A DNA stretch of 48,986 bases from Streptomyces tibetensis (GTDB lineage: Bacteria > Actinomycetota > Actinomycetes > Streptomycetales > Streptomycetaceae), in assembly GCF_007655005.1 (NCBI RefSeq), contig NZ_SZVW01000037.1, forward strand, positions 1 through 48,986, in the 5' to 3' direction. The first letter of the stretch is position 1. Every line of letters begins with the position of its first letter. The notes beneath the pieces are model-generated. The model saw only the letters and a list, made by a program, of their open reading frames with translations, was not told the DNA's origin and did no database searches. Of the stretch, positions 1 through 8,976 are shown piece by piece. Made by a program: the position numbers and the translations under genes.

Positions 1-320
1 GCCCCAGCGCCGCGGCGCCCGCCGCCGGCGTCGACCCCGGCACGCGCCCCGGCGCGTCCGCCAAGCCCTCGCCGACCGCGACCCGGACCACCCCGAAACC
101 GGGCACCAAGGCCACCGACCCGGCCCCGACCCAACCGGCGGACCCGCCGAGCACGCCGGTCACCGACCCGACACCCACGGGCGAGGCCACCCCCAAGCCC
201 ACCGAGACGACGGGCACCGGTGGCGACGGCGGCACCGTCGCGGAAGGGCCGGCCGAGCCGCAGCCCGTCGCGGAGGCCCCGGCCGAACCGCAGCCCGCCG
301 CCGAGACGCCCGCCGCCTAG
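1..320 (+). CDS. C-terminal end of a Pro/Thr/Ala-rich protein (partial; matA position)
   Basis: The reading frame is open from base 3 to a TAG at 318-320, and the gene starts outside the window. The visible 105 residues are low complexity, rich in Pro, Thr and Ala, with a near-repeat of AEPQPVAEAP type at the end. No domain is visible; it looks like the extracellular or disordered tail of a membrane or secreted protein. It lies about 350 bases upstream of the matB-like gene on the same strand. By position it could be the end of matA, the partner of matB in Streptomyces aggregation loci, but nothing in the sequence itself proves that. Confidence 0.6.
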   Translation, partial: PSAAAPAAGVDPGTRPGASAKPSPTATRTTPKPGTKATDPAPTQPADPPSTPVTDPTPTGEATPKPTETTGTGGDGGTVAEGPAEPQPVAEAPAEPQPAAETPAA

Positions 321-669
321 ACCGCGTCGCCGTCCGGGTCGCGTCGTCGCCTGAACCGCGTCGCCGCCCGGGCCGCGTCGCACGTGCGGCGCCCGCCGCT
401 CCGGGCGCCGCACCACCGCTTCCGGCCGGGCGCACCTCTCCCACCGGATTCCGCCGGCCCGGAGGAAGTCGAGTCCTCAGGGCCGGAATCCTCGCGATCA
501 GCCGCTCCATCGGTCCCGCCCCGCTCACGCGGCGAGAGGCCCCTTGAGGACGTCGCGGACACCGCGCGCAGCCGCGACGGCCCCGCCCGGCCCGGCCCTG
601 CTCGCCACACCGTCCGCCCGCCCCGTCCCCGTGCCATCCCATCCCGCACCACCCGGAGTACCACCACTC

Positions 670-2871
670 ATGGCATCCCGTACTCGCCGTTTTGGGCCCG
701 CGTCCCGAGCCCCTGGCGGCTCCAGGCGCCGGCGCCTGCCCATGCGTCTGTTGCTGCCCCTGCTCGTGCTCGTCGCGCTGGGGGCGATGCTCATGCTGCG
801 CGGATACGTGCACAGCGAGATCCTCGCCGACCACCGGGTCAGGCCGCCCGCCGCCACCGACCGGGTGCCGGAGGAGATCATGAGCGGCGGGCCCGTCATC
901 GATGCCCGCAGCGGCCGCACCGAGAGCATGCGTGTGCCCGACCACCACCTGGTGCTCACCTTCGACGACGGCCCCGACCCGATCTGGACGCCGAAAGTCC
1001 TGGACGTTCTGAAGGAGCACGACGCACACGCGGTCTTCTTCGTCACCGGCACCATGGCCTCGCGCTACCCCGACCTGGTCCGGCGTATGGTCGAGGAAGG
1101 CCACGAGGTCGGTCTGCACACCTTCAACCACCCCGACCTGTCCTACCAGTCCAAGAAGCGCATCGACTGGGAACTGTCCCAGAACCAGCTCGCCCTCTCG
1201 GGCGCGGCGGGCATCCGTACCTCCCTCTTCCGGCCGCCGTACTCCTCCTTCGCCGACGCCATGGACGACAGGTCCTGGCCGGTGACCGAGTACATCGGCG
1301 AGCGCGGCTACATCACCGTCGTCAACAACACCGACAGCGAGGACTGGCGCAAGCCAGGCGTCGCCGAGATCGTCCGACGTGCCACGCCCAAGGGCGGCAA
1401 GGGCGCGATCGTCCTGATGCACGACTCCGGCGGCGACCGCCACCAGACCGTCGAGGCACTGGACCGCATGCTGCCCGGCCTGCGCGAGCAGGGCTACGAG
1501 TTCAGCAACCTCACCGAGGCCCTCGACGCCCCGAGCGCGCACTCCCGGGTCACCGGCCTCGACCGGTGGAAGGGCGCGGCGTGGATCTTCCTGGTCCAGG
1601 CCTCGGAGCACCTCACCGACGGGCTGGTCGTCGGACTCTCGATCGTCGGCACCCTCGTCATCGGCCGTTTCGTGCTGATGCTGCTGCTCTCCGGGGTGCA
1701 CGCACGCCGGGTGCGCCGCCGCGGCTTCCGCTGGGGAGCGCCGATCACCGAACCGGTGTCGGTTCTCGTCCCGGCGTACAACGAGGCCAAATGCATCGAG
1801 AACACGGTCCGTTCTCTCGCCGACAGTGACCACCCCATCGAGGTCCTCGTCATCGACGACGGCTCCTCCGACGGCACGTCACGGATCGTCGAGGCCATGG
1901 GCCTGCCGAACGTCCGGGTGGTCCGCCAGCTCAACGCGGGCAAGCCGGCCGCGCTCAACCGCGGTGTGGCCAACGCCCGGTACGACCTGATCGTGATGAT
2001 GGACGGCGACACGGTCTTCGAACCGTCCACCGTGCGCGAACTGGTGCAGCCCTTCGGCGACCCGCGCGTGGGCGCGGTGGCGGGCAACGCCAAGGTCGGC
2101 AACAAGGACACCCTCATCGGCGCCTGGCAGCACATCGAATACGTGATGGGCTTCAACCTCGACCGCCGGATGTACGACGTACTGCGCTGCATGCCGACGA
2201 TCCCCGGCGCGGTCGGCGCCTTCCGCCGCAGTGCGCTGGAACGGGTCGGCGGCATGAGTGACGACACGCTCGCAGAGGACACCGACATCACCATGGCCCT
2301 GCACCGCGACGGCTGGCGCGTGGTCTACGCGGAGAACGCCCGTGCCTGGACCGAGGCGCCGGAGACGGTCCAGCAGCTGTGGTCCCAGCGCTACCGCTGG
2401 TCCTACGGCACGATGCAGGCCATCTGGAAACACCGCCGGGCCCTGGTGGACAAGGGCCCCTCGGGCCGCTTCGGCCGCGTCGGCCTGCCCCTGGTGTCCC
2501 TCTTCATGGTCCTGGCGCCCCTGCTGGCCCCGCTGATCGACGTGTTCCTCGTCTACGGCCTCGTGTTCGGCCCCACCCAGAAGACGATCATGGCGTGGCT
2601 CGGCGTCCTGGCGATCCAGGCGGTCTGCGCGGCCTACGCCTTCCGGCTCGACCGCGAGCGCATGATCCACCTCGTCTCGCTGCCTCTGCAGCAGATCCTG
2701 TACCGCCAGCTGATGTACGTCGTACTGCTCCAGTCCTGGATCACCGCCCTCACCGGCGGCCGGCTGCGCTGGCAGAAGCTGCGGCGCACCGGTGTGGTCG
2801 ACGCGCCCGGCGGCGGCCCCGTGCCGCGCCAGCGGTCCCAGAGCAGCTCCGAGCGGAGGCCGGTGGCATGA
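670..2871 (+). CDS. matB: MatB-like bifunctional polysaccharide deacetylase / GT2 glycosyltransferase
   Basis: The product is a 733-residue membrane protein that likely makes and deacetylates a poly-GlcNAc-type surface polymer. The ATG at 670 is preceded by GGAG at 655-658; an upstream ATG at 544 only adds low-complexity sequence. After an Arg-rich start and a membrane segment (about 25-45) comes a NodB-type deacetylase domain with TFDDGPD near residue 96 and the zinc motif HTFNHP at 150-155. A further membrane region precedes a GT2 domain from about residue 361, with VLVPAYNE, DDGSSDGT, MMDGDT, EDTD and the QRYRW motif at 573-577 typical of processive synthases. More membrane segments follow. 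The fused architecture and length fit MatB, which is needed for PNAG-like polymer and pellet formation in Streptomyces. It is coupled to the next gene through an ATGA overlap. Confidence 0.92.
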   Translation: MASRTRRFGPASRAPGGSRRRRLPMRLLLPLLVLVALGAMLMLRGYVHSEILADHRVRPPAATDRVPEEIMSGGPVIDARSGRTESMRVPDHHLVLTFDDGPDPIWTPKVLDVLKEHDAHAVFFVTGTMASRYPDLVRRMVEEGHEVGLHTFNHPDLSYQSKKRIDWELSQNQLALSGAAGIRTSLFRPPYSSFADAMDDRSWPVTEYIGERGYITVVNNTDSEDWRKPGVAEIVRRATPKGGKGAIVLMHDSGGDRHQTVEALDRMLPGLREQGYEFSNLTEALDAPSAHSRVTGLDRWKGAAWIFLVQASEHLTDGLVVGLSIVGTLVIGRFVLMLLLSGVHARRVRRRGFRWGAPITEPVSVLVPAYNEAKCIENTVRSLADSDHPIEVLVIDDGSSDGTSRIVEAMGLPNVRVVRQLNAGKPAALNRGVANARYDLIVMMDGDTVFEPSTVRELVQPFGDPRVGAVAGNAKVGNKDTLIGAWQHIEYVMGFNLDRRMYDVLRCMPTIPGAVGAFRRSALERVGGMSDDTLAEDTDITMALHRDGWRVVYAENARAWTEAPETVQQLWSQRYRWSYGTMQAIWKHRRALVDKGPSGRFGRVGLPLVSLFMVLAPLLAPLIDVFLVYGLVFGPTQKTIMAWLGVLAIQAVCAAYAFRLDRERMIHLVSLPLQQILYRQLMYVVLLQSWITALTGGRLRWQKLRRTGVVDAPGGGPVPRQRSQSSSERRPVA

Positions 2872-4157
2872 CCCACGGAAACCCGATCCACACGTCATCG
2901 GCGGCGTCCGGTATGCCGGGGGCGTCCTACGGCATGCCACAGCAGCGCACGACCGACCCCGCACCGACGGGCGGAACCGCCACCGCGACCGCCCCCGCCG
3001 CGGCGGCGCGCCAGGGCGGCGGCCGTGACCGCTACCTCGACCTGCTGCGCTCGATCGCCCTGGTCCGTGTCGTCGTCTACCACCTGTTCGGCTGGGCGTG
3101 GCTGACGGTGCTGTTCCCGTCGATGGGCGTGATGTTCGCGCTGGCGGGCTCCCTGATGGCGCGCTCGCTGGACCGCCCGGCCCTCGGTGTGATCCGGGGC
3201 CGGATCCGCCGGCTCCTGCCCCCGCTCTGGGTGTTCGGCGTGGTGGTGCTGGCGATGATGTTCGCGGCCGGCTGGAATCCGCTGAAGGACCCGCACCACG
3301 GCGGTGCCTGGGGCCTCGTCGATCTGGCCAACTACTTCTTCCCCGTCGGCGCCCCGCCCTTCCCCTGGCACCTCGGAGCCAAGTCCGGCCTGCTGGAGGA
3401 GACCTGGGCGGTGCAGGCGGCCGGTCCCCTGTGGTACCTGCGGGCTTACCTCTGGTTCGTCATCGCCTCCCCGCTGTTGTTGTGGGCGTTCCGCCGGGCA
3501 CCCTGGCCGACGCTGCTGGCACCGCTGGGCCTCACGGCGGTCGTCGGCACGGGCCTGGTGAAGATCCCCGGCGAGACGGGCAACGCGGTGACCGACTTCG
3601 CGGTCTACGGCGGCTGCTGGGTCCTGGGCTTCGCCCACCACGAGGGCCTGCTCAAGCGAATCCCCCGCTACCTGGCGATCTCCTGCGCGGCCCTGCTCAT
3701 GGCCTTCGGCCTGTGGTGGGCGTCGGGTCATCTGGGCCCCGACGGCTGGGACCTCAACGACATCCCCCTGGCCCAGGCGGCCTGGTCCTTCGGCTTCGTG
3801 GTGATCCTGCTCCAGTACTCCCCGTCCTGGCGCGAACTCCCTGGCCGCCTGGCCAGGTGGGACAAGCTCGTGACCCTCTCCAACAACCGCGCCGTCACGA
3901 TCTACCTCTGGCACAACCTCCTCATCATGGCCACCGTCCCGATCCTCGACCTGTTGTACGAGCTGCCGTTCCTCCAGAGCGACAGCGCGGTGTCCGCCCT
4001 GGACAGCACCTACACCCTCTGGATGTTCGCCCTGGTCTGGCCGCTGATCGGCGCGGCGATCCTCATGTTCGGCTGGGTCGAGGACATCGCGGCGAAGCGA
4101 TCGCCGCGGTGGTGGCCGAACGGGCGAGGCGGCAAGAGCCGGAGGCGCCGGCGGTAG
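2868..4157 (+). CDS. acyltransferase-3 family membrane protein
   Basis: The product is a 429-residue integral membrane protein of the acyltransferase 3 family (PF01757). Its ATG overlaps the matB stop (ATGA), so the two are translationally coupled. After about 45 residues of Thr/Ala/Pro-rich cytoplasmic sequence, RDRYLDLLRSIALVRVVVYH carries the family's N-terminal Arg and the Tyr-His of the first membrane helix. About ten hydrophobic segments follow, and the protein ends in a basic tail of Gly, Lys and Arg. Family members O-acylate sugars, as IcaC-like and OafA-like proteins do. Next to a poly-GlcNAc-type synthase it most likely decorates or helps export that polymer; the substrate is inferred. 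Confidence 0.88.
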   Translation: MTHGNPIHTSSAASGMPGASYGMPQQRTTDPAPTGGTATATAPAAAARQGGGRDRYLDLLRSIALVRVVVYHLFGWAWLTVLFPSMGVMFALAGSLMARSLDRPALGVIRGRIRRLLPPLWVFGVVVLAMMFAAGWNPLKDPHHGGAWGLVDLANYFFPVGAPPFPWHLGAKSGLLEETWAVQAAGPLWYLRAYLWFVIASPLLLWAFRRAPWPTLLAPLGLTAVVGTGLVKIPGETGNAVTDFAVYGGCWVLGFAHHEGLLKRIPRYLAISCAALLMAFGLWWASGHLGPDGWDLNDIPLAQAAWSFGFVVILLQYSPSWRELPGRLARWDKLVTLSNNRAVTIYLWHNLLIMATVPILDLLYELPFLQSDSAVSALDSTYTLWMFALVWPLIGAAILMFGWVEDIAAKRSPRWWPNGRGGKSRRRRR

Positions 4158-4259
4158 GGGGTGGGCCGGCGCGGGGGAGGGCCCGTTCCCCGGGGTTTTG
4201 CGCGTGTGCAAAACTGCCCGAGTTGCGTCTGTGAACGGGTGGCCCGGGGGAGCGGTGGA

Positions 4260-5267
4260 ATGAGCAAGCGGCAGACACAGAAGATGCTTCGGCTGATGGC
4301 GAGCGGGGAACCGGTCGAGCTGACCAGCCCGATGGCGTCCGTGAAGAAGCTCGCCCGGCTGGCCTTCGTGGCCCAGCAGTTCGGCTACGAGTACGCCGAC
4401 GTCCGCCAGAGCAGCGGCCGCAACGGCGCGCTCATCATGCTGCTCGTGCCCGACCCGAGCCCGCAGGCCCGGGCCCGGGCCGGGCAGAACTGGGCGCAGT
4501 ATCCCAACGCGGCCGACGGCGTCTCCCTGCCGCCCCTCGTGCCGGACGCGTTCGAACTCCTCAAGGCCCGTATCAACTTCGACCTCACCGGCAAGAGCGC
4601 CGAGAAGCGCATGGGGTACGGGGCTCTGGGCGTCACCGTCGGCTGTGTGATCCTCGCCTTCCGTTCCGGGGGCGAGTCCACCGACTTCGTCGCGGCCGGT
4701 GTGGTGTGGCTGCTGCTCATGGCGGTCTTCGGCATCGGTTTCCTGGTGACGCGCAAGCGCAACGCCAAGTTCGCGGCCCGGCTGCGGGCGGCGGGCTTCA
4801 TGCCGGTGAACGACGAGACCGGGCGGCTGCGCTATCTGCCGCCGGGGGCGCAGCAGCCCGGGCAGGGCAACCCGTTCGCGGGTGGGCCGTACGGGGCCGC
4901 GCCCGGCCAGCCCGGTCCGGCGATGGGGGCGCCGGCGGCCTACGGGCAGCAGACGCCCGGCCCGTACGCCCAGCCGGCACCCGGCCCGTACCCCGGCCAG
5001 CCCGCGCAGGCTCCTTACGGCGGCCAGCCCGCGCAGGCTCCTTACGGCGGCCAGCCCGCACAGGCTCCTCACGGAGGCCAGCCCGCGCAAGCCCCGTACC
5101 CCGGTCAGCCCGCGCAGGGCCCCTACCCCGGTCAGCCCGCGCAGGCCCCGTACCCGGGTCAGCCCGCGCCCGGCCCCTACGGTGGGCAGCCCCCGGGCCC
5201 GTACGCCCAGCCGTACCACCAGCCCCACCCCCAGCAGAACCCCCACGGGCAGCCCCCGCAGCGCTGA
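4260..5267 (+). CDS. small membrane protein with Gly-Gln-Pro repeat tail, unknown function
   Basis: The product has 335 residues. The ATG at 4260 follows a G-rich ribosome-binding site; upstream in-frame starts lie in non-conserved-looking sequence. Residues 1-110 form a soluble domain (SKRQTQKMLRLMASGE...), and about 118-160 hold two hydrophobic segments joined by a short polar loop. From about 195 the chain becomes a Gly/Pro/Gln/Ala/Tyr-rich tail with seven near-identical 9-residue units at 246-308. I recognise no catalytic motif. The soluble part resembles conserved hypothetical proteins of Streptomyces. It sits between the polysaccharide genes and narK, separated from narK by a hairpin, so it is probably its own unit. 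Confidence 0.8.
   Translation: MSKRQTQKMLRLMASGEPVELTSPMASVKKLARLAFVAQQFGYEYADVRQSSGRNGALIMLLVPDPSPQARARAGQNWAQYPNAADGVSLPPLVPDAFELLKARINFDLTGKSAEKRMGYGALGVTVGCVILAFRSGGESTDFVAAGVVWLLLMAVFGIGFLVTRKRNAKFAARLRAAGFMPVNDETGRLRYLPPGAQQPGQGNPFAGGPYGAAPGQPGPAMGAPAAYGQQTPGPYAQPAPGPYPGQPAQAPYGGQPAQAPYGGQPAQAPHGGQPAQAPYPGQPAQGPYPGQPAQAPYPGQPAPGPYGGQPPGPYAQPYHQPHPQQNPHGQPPQR
4995..5183 (+). repeat. seven in-frame 27-bp repeats in the protein tail
   Basis: Seven consecutive 27-base units encode GQPAQAPYG and close variants (PHG, PYP, GPYP, PAPGPYG). The copies are similar at DNA level, particularly the first three, suggesting recent slippage expansion. They encode a disordered tail and are not an intergenic element. 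Confidence 0.85.
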
Positions 5268-5284
5268 GCGGAACCCCCCGGAAC

Positions 5285-5314
5285 CTCTCATCCCGCCCGA
5301 GCCCGGGGTGAGAG
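5285..5314 (+). terminator. hairpin terminator after the repeat-tail protein
   Basis: Arms 5285-5295 and 5304-5314 pair over 11 bases with one G-T wobble around an 8-base loop, 17 bases after the stop. There is no T tract, which is common for Streptomyces terminators. Confidence 0.5.
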
Positions 5315-5423
5315 CGAAGTTCCCTCGCGGTCACTCGGTGCCACACGGCAGGAAACGCGTCCTCCCTACCTTCGGGATCAGTCAGTCGGAGTACGACAGA
5401 GCCCGGAGCACAGTGGAGGCGTC

Positions 5424-6809
5424 ATGACAGGTCCTGGCACAGCACCCGCACCCCCGAGCAAGGGCGGACGCTGGATCCGGCACTGGGACCCGGAGAACGA
5501 GACGTTCTGGAAGGAGACCGGGGAGAAGGTCGCCCGCCGGAACCTCTTCTTCTCCGTGCTGTCCGAGCACATCGGCTTCTCGATCTGGACCCTGTGGTCC
5601 GTGCTGGTGCTGTTCATGGGTCCGGAGTACGGGCTGACCCCCGCCGACAAGTTCATGCTGACCTCGATGGTCACGCTGGTCGGCGCCGTCGTCCGGGTCC
5701 CCTACACCTTCGCCGTGGCGATCTTCGGCGGACGGAACTGGACGATCATCTCCGCGACGCTCCTGCTGGTCCCGACGGTCGCCGCGTTCGTCGTGATGGA
5801 GCCGGGGACCTCCTTCTCCACGTTCCTCCTGGTCGGCCTCCTCGCCGGCATCGGCGGCGGCAACTTCGCCTCGTCCATGACCAACATCAACGCCTTCTTC
5901 CCGCTGCGGAAGAAGGGCTGGGCCCTCGGCCTGAACGCGGGCGGCGGCAACATCGGCGTGCCGGTGATCCAGCTGGCCGCTCTCGCGATCATCGGCGCCG
6001 GCGGCGGGCCGCGTGTGCTGCTCGGGATCTACATCCCGCTGATCCTCGTCGCCGCCGTCATGGCCGCGCTCTTCATGGACAACCTCGAGCACGTGAAGAA
6101 CGACACCGGTGCCGCCAAGGACGCCGCGCGGGACGCCCACACGTGGATCATGTCCTTCCTCTACATCGGCACGTTCGGTTCGTTCATCGGCTACAGCTTC
6201 GCCTTCGGCCAGGTCCTCCAGAACCAGTTCGGACGCACCCCGCTGGAGGCGGCGTACGTCACCTTCATCGGCCCGCTCCTCGGCTCGCTGATCCGGCCCC
6301 TGGGCGGCTGGATGGCCGACAAGTACGGCGGGGCGAAGATCAGCCTGTGGAACTACGTCGCCATGGGCGTCGCCACGGCGGTCCTGATCGGCGCCTCCAT
6401 GGAGAAGTCGCTGGCACTGTTCACCGGGGCGTTCGTGGTGCTGTTCGTACTCAGCGGGCTCGGCAACGGCTCGACGTTCAAGATGATCCCGGGCATCTTC
6501 CAGAACAAGGCCCTGGCCAAGGGCTTGGAGGGCGAGGAGGCCGCGGCGTACGGGCGGCGGCTGTCCGGGGCCTCCATGGGCCTGATCGGCGCGGTGGGCG
6601 CGCTCGGCGGCGTCGGCATCAACCTCGCCTTCCGCCAGTCCTTCCTCTCCTACGGTTCGGGCACCGGGGCGTTCGTCGCCTTCCTCGCCTTCTACGCGGT
6701 CTGCTTCGCGGTCACCTGGTCCGTATACCTTCGTCGTACGGCCCCCCGGGTAGCCGCCACCACGGCGGCCTCGGACGCGGAGCCGCAGCTCAGCTACGCC
6801 AAGGTCTGA
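5424..6809 (+). CDS. narK: NarK-type nitrate/nitrite transporter (MFS)
   Basis: The product is a 461-residue, 12-helix major facilitator protein moving nitrate in or nitrite out across the cytoplasmic membrane. GGAGG lies about 8 bases before the ATG. The N-terminal stretch HWDPENETFW and the two nitrate signatures (GIGGGNFASSMTNINAFFP around residue 145 and GLGNGSTFKMIPGIF around residue 347) are diagnostic of NarK. A hairpin of 15-16 base pairs follows it, then nnaR, a regulator of nitrate assimilation, which supports the assignment. In actinomycetes this pair is expected to respond to GlnR and nitrogen limitation. A weak half GlnR-like site (GTAAC, six bases, GACAT) lies just after the stop at 6811-6826. 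Confidence 0.95.
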   Translation: MTGPGTAPAPPSKGGRWIRHWDPENETFWKETGEKVARRNLFFSVLSEHIGFSIWTLWSVLVLFMGPEYGLTPADKFMLTSMVTLVGAVVRVPYTFAVAIFGGRNWTIISATLLLVPTVAAFVVMEPGTSFSTFLLVGLLAGIGGGNFASSMTNINAFFPLRKKGWALGLNAGGGNIGVPVIQLAALAIIGAGGGPRVLLGIYIPLILVAAVMAALFMDNLEHVKNDTGAAKDAARDAHTWIMSFLYIGTFGSFIGYSFAFGQVLQNQFGRTPLEAAYVTFIGPLLGSLIRPLGGWMADKYGGAKISLWNYVAMGVATAVLIGASMEKSLALFTGAFVVLFVLSGLGNGSTFKMIPGIFQNKALAKGLEGEEAAAYGRRLSGASMGLIGAVGALGGVGINLAFRQSFLSYGSGTGAFVAFLAFYAVCFAVTWSVYLRRTAPRVAATTAASDAEPQLSYAKV

Positions 6810-6830
6810 CGTAACACCAGCGACATCACG

Positions 6831-6871
6831 CCGATCCGAGCCTGTCACGAGCCGTTGACAGGCTCGATCGG
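6831..6871 (+). terminator. long hairpin between narK and nnaR
   Basis: GAGCCTGTCA (6838-6847) pairs perfectly with TGACAGGCTC (6856-6865) around an 8-base loop. The stem extends by CCGATC (6831-6836) and GATCGG (6866-6871) across a single bulged C. There is no T tract. It starts 21 bases after the narK stop and ends 55 bases before nnaR. It can act as a narK terminator or as a site limiting read-through into nnaR. Confidence 0.65.
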
Positions 6872-6926
6872 CATGTAGGTACGCCGTACCCACGAAGTAC
6901 GACGACTCGAGTGCGGGACGAGAGCC

Positions 6927-8075
6927 ATGTACGAAGAACAGCGACCGGACCACGGGCCCCTGGCGGGTTTCACCGTGGGTGTGACGGCCGCGCGCCGGGC
7001 CGACGAGCTCGGGGTGCTGTTGCAGCGACGCGGTGCCGCCGTCCTGCACGCCCCTGCCCTGCGGATCGTGCCGCTCGCCGATGACAGCGAGCTGCTGGCC
7101 GCGACGAAGGACATCATCGAGCAGGTGCCGGACATCGCCGTGGCCACGACCGCGATCGGCTTCCGGGGCTGGGTCGAGGCCGCCGACGGCTGGGGGCTGG
7201 GGGAGGAGTTGCTGTCGCGGCTGGGCGGCGTACGGATCCTGGCGCGCGGGCCGAAGGTCAAGGGCGCGGTCAGGGCGGCCGGGCTGACCGAGGAGTGGTC
7301 GCCGTCGTCGGAGTCCATGGCGGAGGTACTGGACCGGCTCCTGGAGGAGGGGGTCGAGGGGCTGCGGATCGCGATCCAGCTGCACGGTGAGCCGCTGCCC
7401 GGGTTCGTGGAGGCGCTGCGGGAGGGCGGCGCCGAGGTGGTCGGGGTGCCCGTCTACCGCTGGATGCCACCGGAGGACATCACCCCGGTCGACCGTCTGC
7501 TGGACGCGACGGTCGCCCGGGCCCTGGACGCGGTCACCTTCACCAGTGCCCCGGCCGCGGCCTCCCTCCTCTCCCGGGCGAAGGACCGCGGACTGCTCGA
7601 CGAGGTGCTGGCGGCTCTGAGCCACGACGTCCTGCCGGCCTGCGTGGGACCGGTCACCGCCCTGCCCCTGCAGTCCAGCGGCATCGACACGATCCAGCCC
7701 GAACGCTTCCGGCTCGGCCCTCTGGTGCAGCTGCTGTGTCAGGAACTGCCCGGGAGGGCCCGCTCGCTGCCCGTCGCCGGGCACCGCGTGGAGATCCGCG
7801 GCCACGCCGTCGTGGTCGACGATGAACTCAAGCCCGTTCCGCCCGCCGGCATGGCCCTCCTGCGCGCCCTCTCGCGGCGCCCCGGCTGGGTCGTCGCCCG
7901 CGCGGACCTCCTGCGGGCCCTCCCCGGCTCCGGCCGCGACGAACACGCGGTGGAGACCGCCATGGCCCGCCTGCGCACGGCCCTCGGCACCCCGAAGCTG
8001 ATCCAGACGGTGGTCAAGCGGGGCTACCGCCTGGCCCTGGACCCGAGCGCGGAGACGAAGTACGCGGACGCGTGA
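6927..8075 (+). CDS. nnaR: NnaR-like regulator: HemD-like domain plus winged-helix DNA-binding domain
   Basis: The product has 382 residues. Residues about 10-270 have the two-lobe fold pattern of uroporphyrinogen-III synthase (FTVGVTAARRADELGVLLQR at the start; VTFTSAPAAASLL in the second lobe). Residues about 280-375 form an OmpR/PhoB-type winged helix ending in IQTVVKRGYRLA. This fusion, next to narK, matches NnaR, a GlnR target that activates nitrate/nitrite assimilation genes in S. coelicolor. No other heme-synthesis gene is nearby, so a regulatory role is more likely than a tetrapyrrole-making one, although some catalytic activity cannot be excluded. The ATG at 6927 is preceded by a GGGACGAGAG-type binding site. 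Confidence 0.87.
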   Translation: MYEEQRPDHGPLAGFTVGVTAARRADELGVLLQRRGAAVLHAPALRIVPLADDSELLAATKDIIEQVPDIAVATTAIGFRGWVEAADGWGLGEELLSRLGGVRILARGPKVKGAVRAAGLTEEWSPSSESMAEVLDRLLEEGVEGLRIAIQLHGEPLPGFVEALREGGAEVVGVPVYRWMPPEDITPVDRLLDATVARALDAVTFTSAPAAASLLSRAKDRGLLDEVLAALSHDVLPACVGPVTALPLQSSGIDTIQPERFRLGPLVQLLCQELPGRARSLPVAGHRVEIRGHAVVVDDELKPVPPAGMALLRALSRRPGWVVARADLLRALPGSGRDEHAVETAMARLRTALGTPKLIQTVVKRGYRLALDPSAETKYADA

Positions 8076-8356
8076 GCCCGCCCGGGGGTTGAGCCGGAAT
8101 CCGCCTCTGCCGGCCCGATCCTGAGCGGGACGCTTCGCAGTGGCCCGGCGGGCCCCGGCAGGAGCCCGACGGCCGGCTCCGGTGGCGGACCGGTCGTGCG
8201 GCGCGGCCGGGACACCCGTCGCGTCGGCGTGTGCGCGGGGGGTTTCCGGAGCCGTGGCGGGCAGGCACTGTAGGGGGGAGCGGTCCACCGGCCCTCTCAC
8301 CGGCGTCTCACCGAAGCCCTCGCGACCGGGGTGAACCCCTAGGCGGTGACAGGCAC

Positions 8357-8947
8357 ATGGCACTGAGTACGGCCACGCCCAACGAGCTGCGCTTCGACAC
8401 CGGGCGGATCTGTCTGGACCTGCTGACCACCACGCACCCCGAGGAACGGCTCGACTCCGTGGACGTGTTGCGCGCCTGGATCACCGGCTCCGGGCTCGTC
8501 CCGGCGGACACCGCCCTGGCCCACGCCGACACCGGCTGGCTGCTCGCCTTCCGTGAACTGCGCGCCCAGGTCGACCGGTTGGTGCGCTGCCGGCCGAGAC
8601 CCGGAGTCGCGACGTACGACCTGGCCCTCGCCCGTGTGAACGACCTGGCCCGCACCGCACCTCCGGCGCTTCGCGCGGTCCGCGGTGAGGACGGCCGGCT
8701 GCTGCGACGGCTGGACGGCCCGCCCTGCTGCGCCGCCCTGCTCGCGGCCGTCGCCCGGGATGCCGTGGACCTGCTGACCGACCCCGTCGCCCGCGCGGCC
8801 CTGCGCCAGTGCGAAGGGGACAACTGCCCCATCGTGTACCTCGACACCTCCCGCGGACGCAGGAGGCGCTGGTGCTCCAGTGAGGTCTGCGGGAACCGCG
8901 AACGTGTCGCCCGGCATCGCCGCCGCGCGGCACTCGCCCGCGCGTGA
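8357..8947 (+). CDS. CGNR zinc-finger (ABATE domain) protein, putative regulator
   Basis: The product has 196 residues. The N-terminal part (LRFDTGRICLDLLTT...) matches the ABATE/DUF1470 domain. The C-terminal 45 residues contain CEGDNCPIVYLD and RRRRWCSSEVCGNR, the four-cysteine CGNR zinc finger that gives the family its name, followed by a basic RHRRRAA tail. Members are small DNA-binding proteins thought to act as stress regulators; no target is known for this one. The ATG at 8357 is chosen because upstream in-frame sequence is Gly/Arg-rich and not protein-like. The 280 bases before it hold no other gene that I can support. Confidence 0.85.
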   Translation: MALSTATPNELRFDTGRICLDLLTTTHPEERLDSVDVLRAWITGSGLVPADTALAHADTGWLLAFRELRAQVDRLVRCRPRPGVATYDLALARVNDLARTAPPALRAVRGEDGRLLRRLDGPPCCAALLAAVARDAVDLLTDPVARAALRQCEGDNCPIVYLDTSRGRRRRWCSSEVCGNRERVARHRRRAALARA

Positions 8948-8953
8948 AACGGA

Positions 8954-8976
8954 ATTGAGTGGTCCGTGCACTCAAT
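8954..8976 (+). terminator. short hairpin after the CGNR gene
   Basis: ATTGAGTG (8954-8961) and CACTCAAT (8969-8976) are perfect 8-base arms around a 7-base loop, beginning 7 bases after the stop codon. The stem is only moderately GC-rich, so termination strength is uncertain. Confidence 0.4.

Noticed and set aside
5330..5356. GlnR box upstream of narK
   Set aside because: GTCAC and GAAAC occur but 22 bases apart without the intervening half sites, so the match is too poor to call.
5382..8363. Very long open frame (993 codons) on the minus strand opposite narK and nnaR
   Set aside because: It is a mirror of third-position GC bias. Its product is Arg/Gly/Asp/His-rich low complexity, and narK and nnaR are unmistakable on the other strand. 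The same applies to long minus-strand frames opposite matB, the acyltransferase, the helicases and the molybdenum enzyme.
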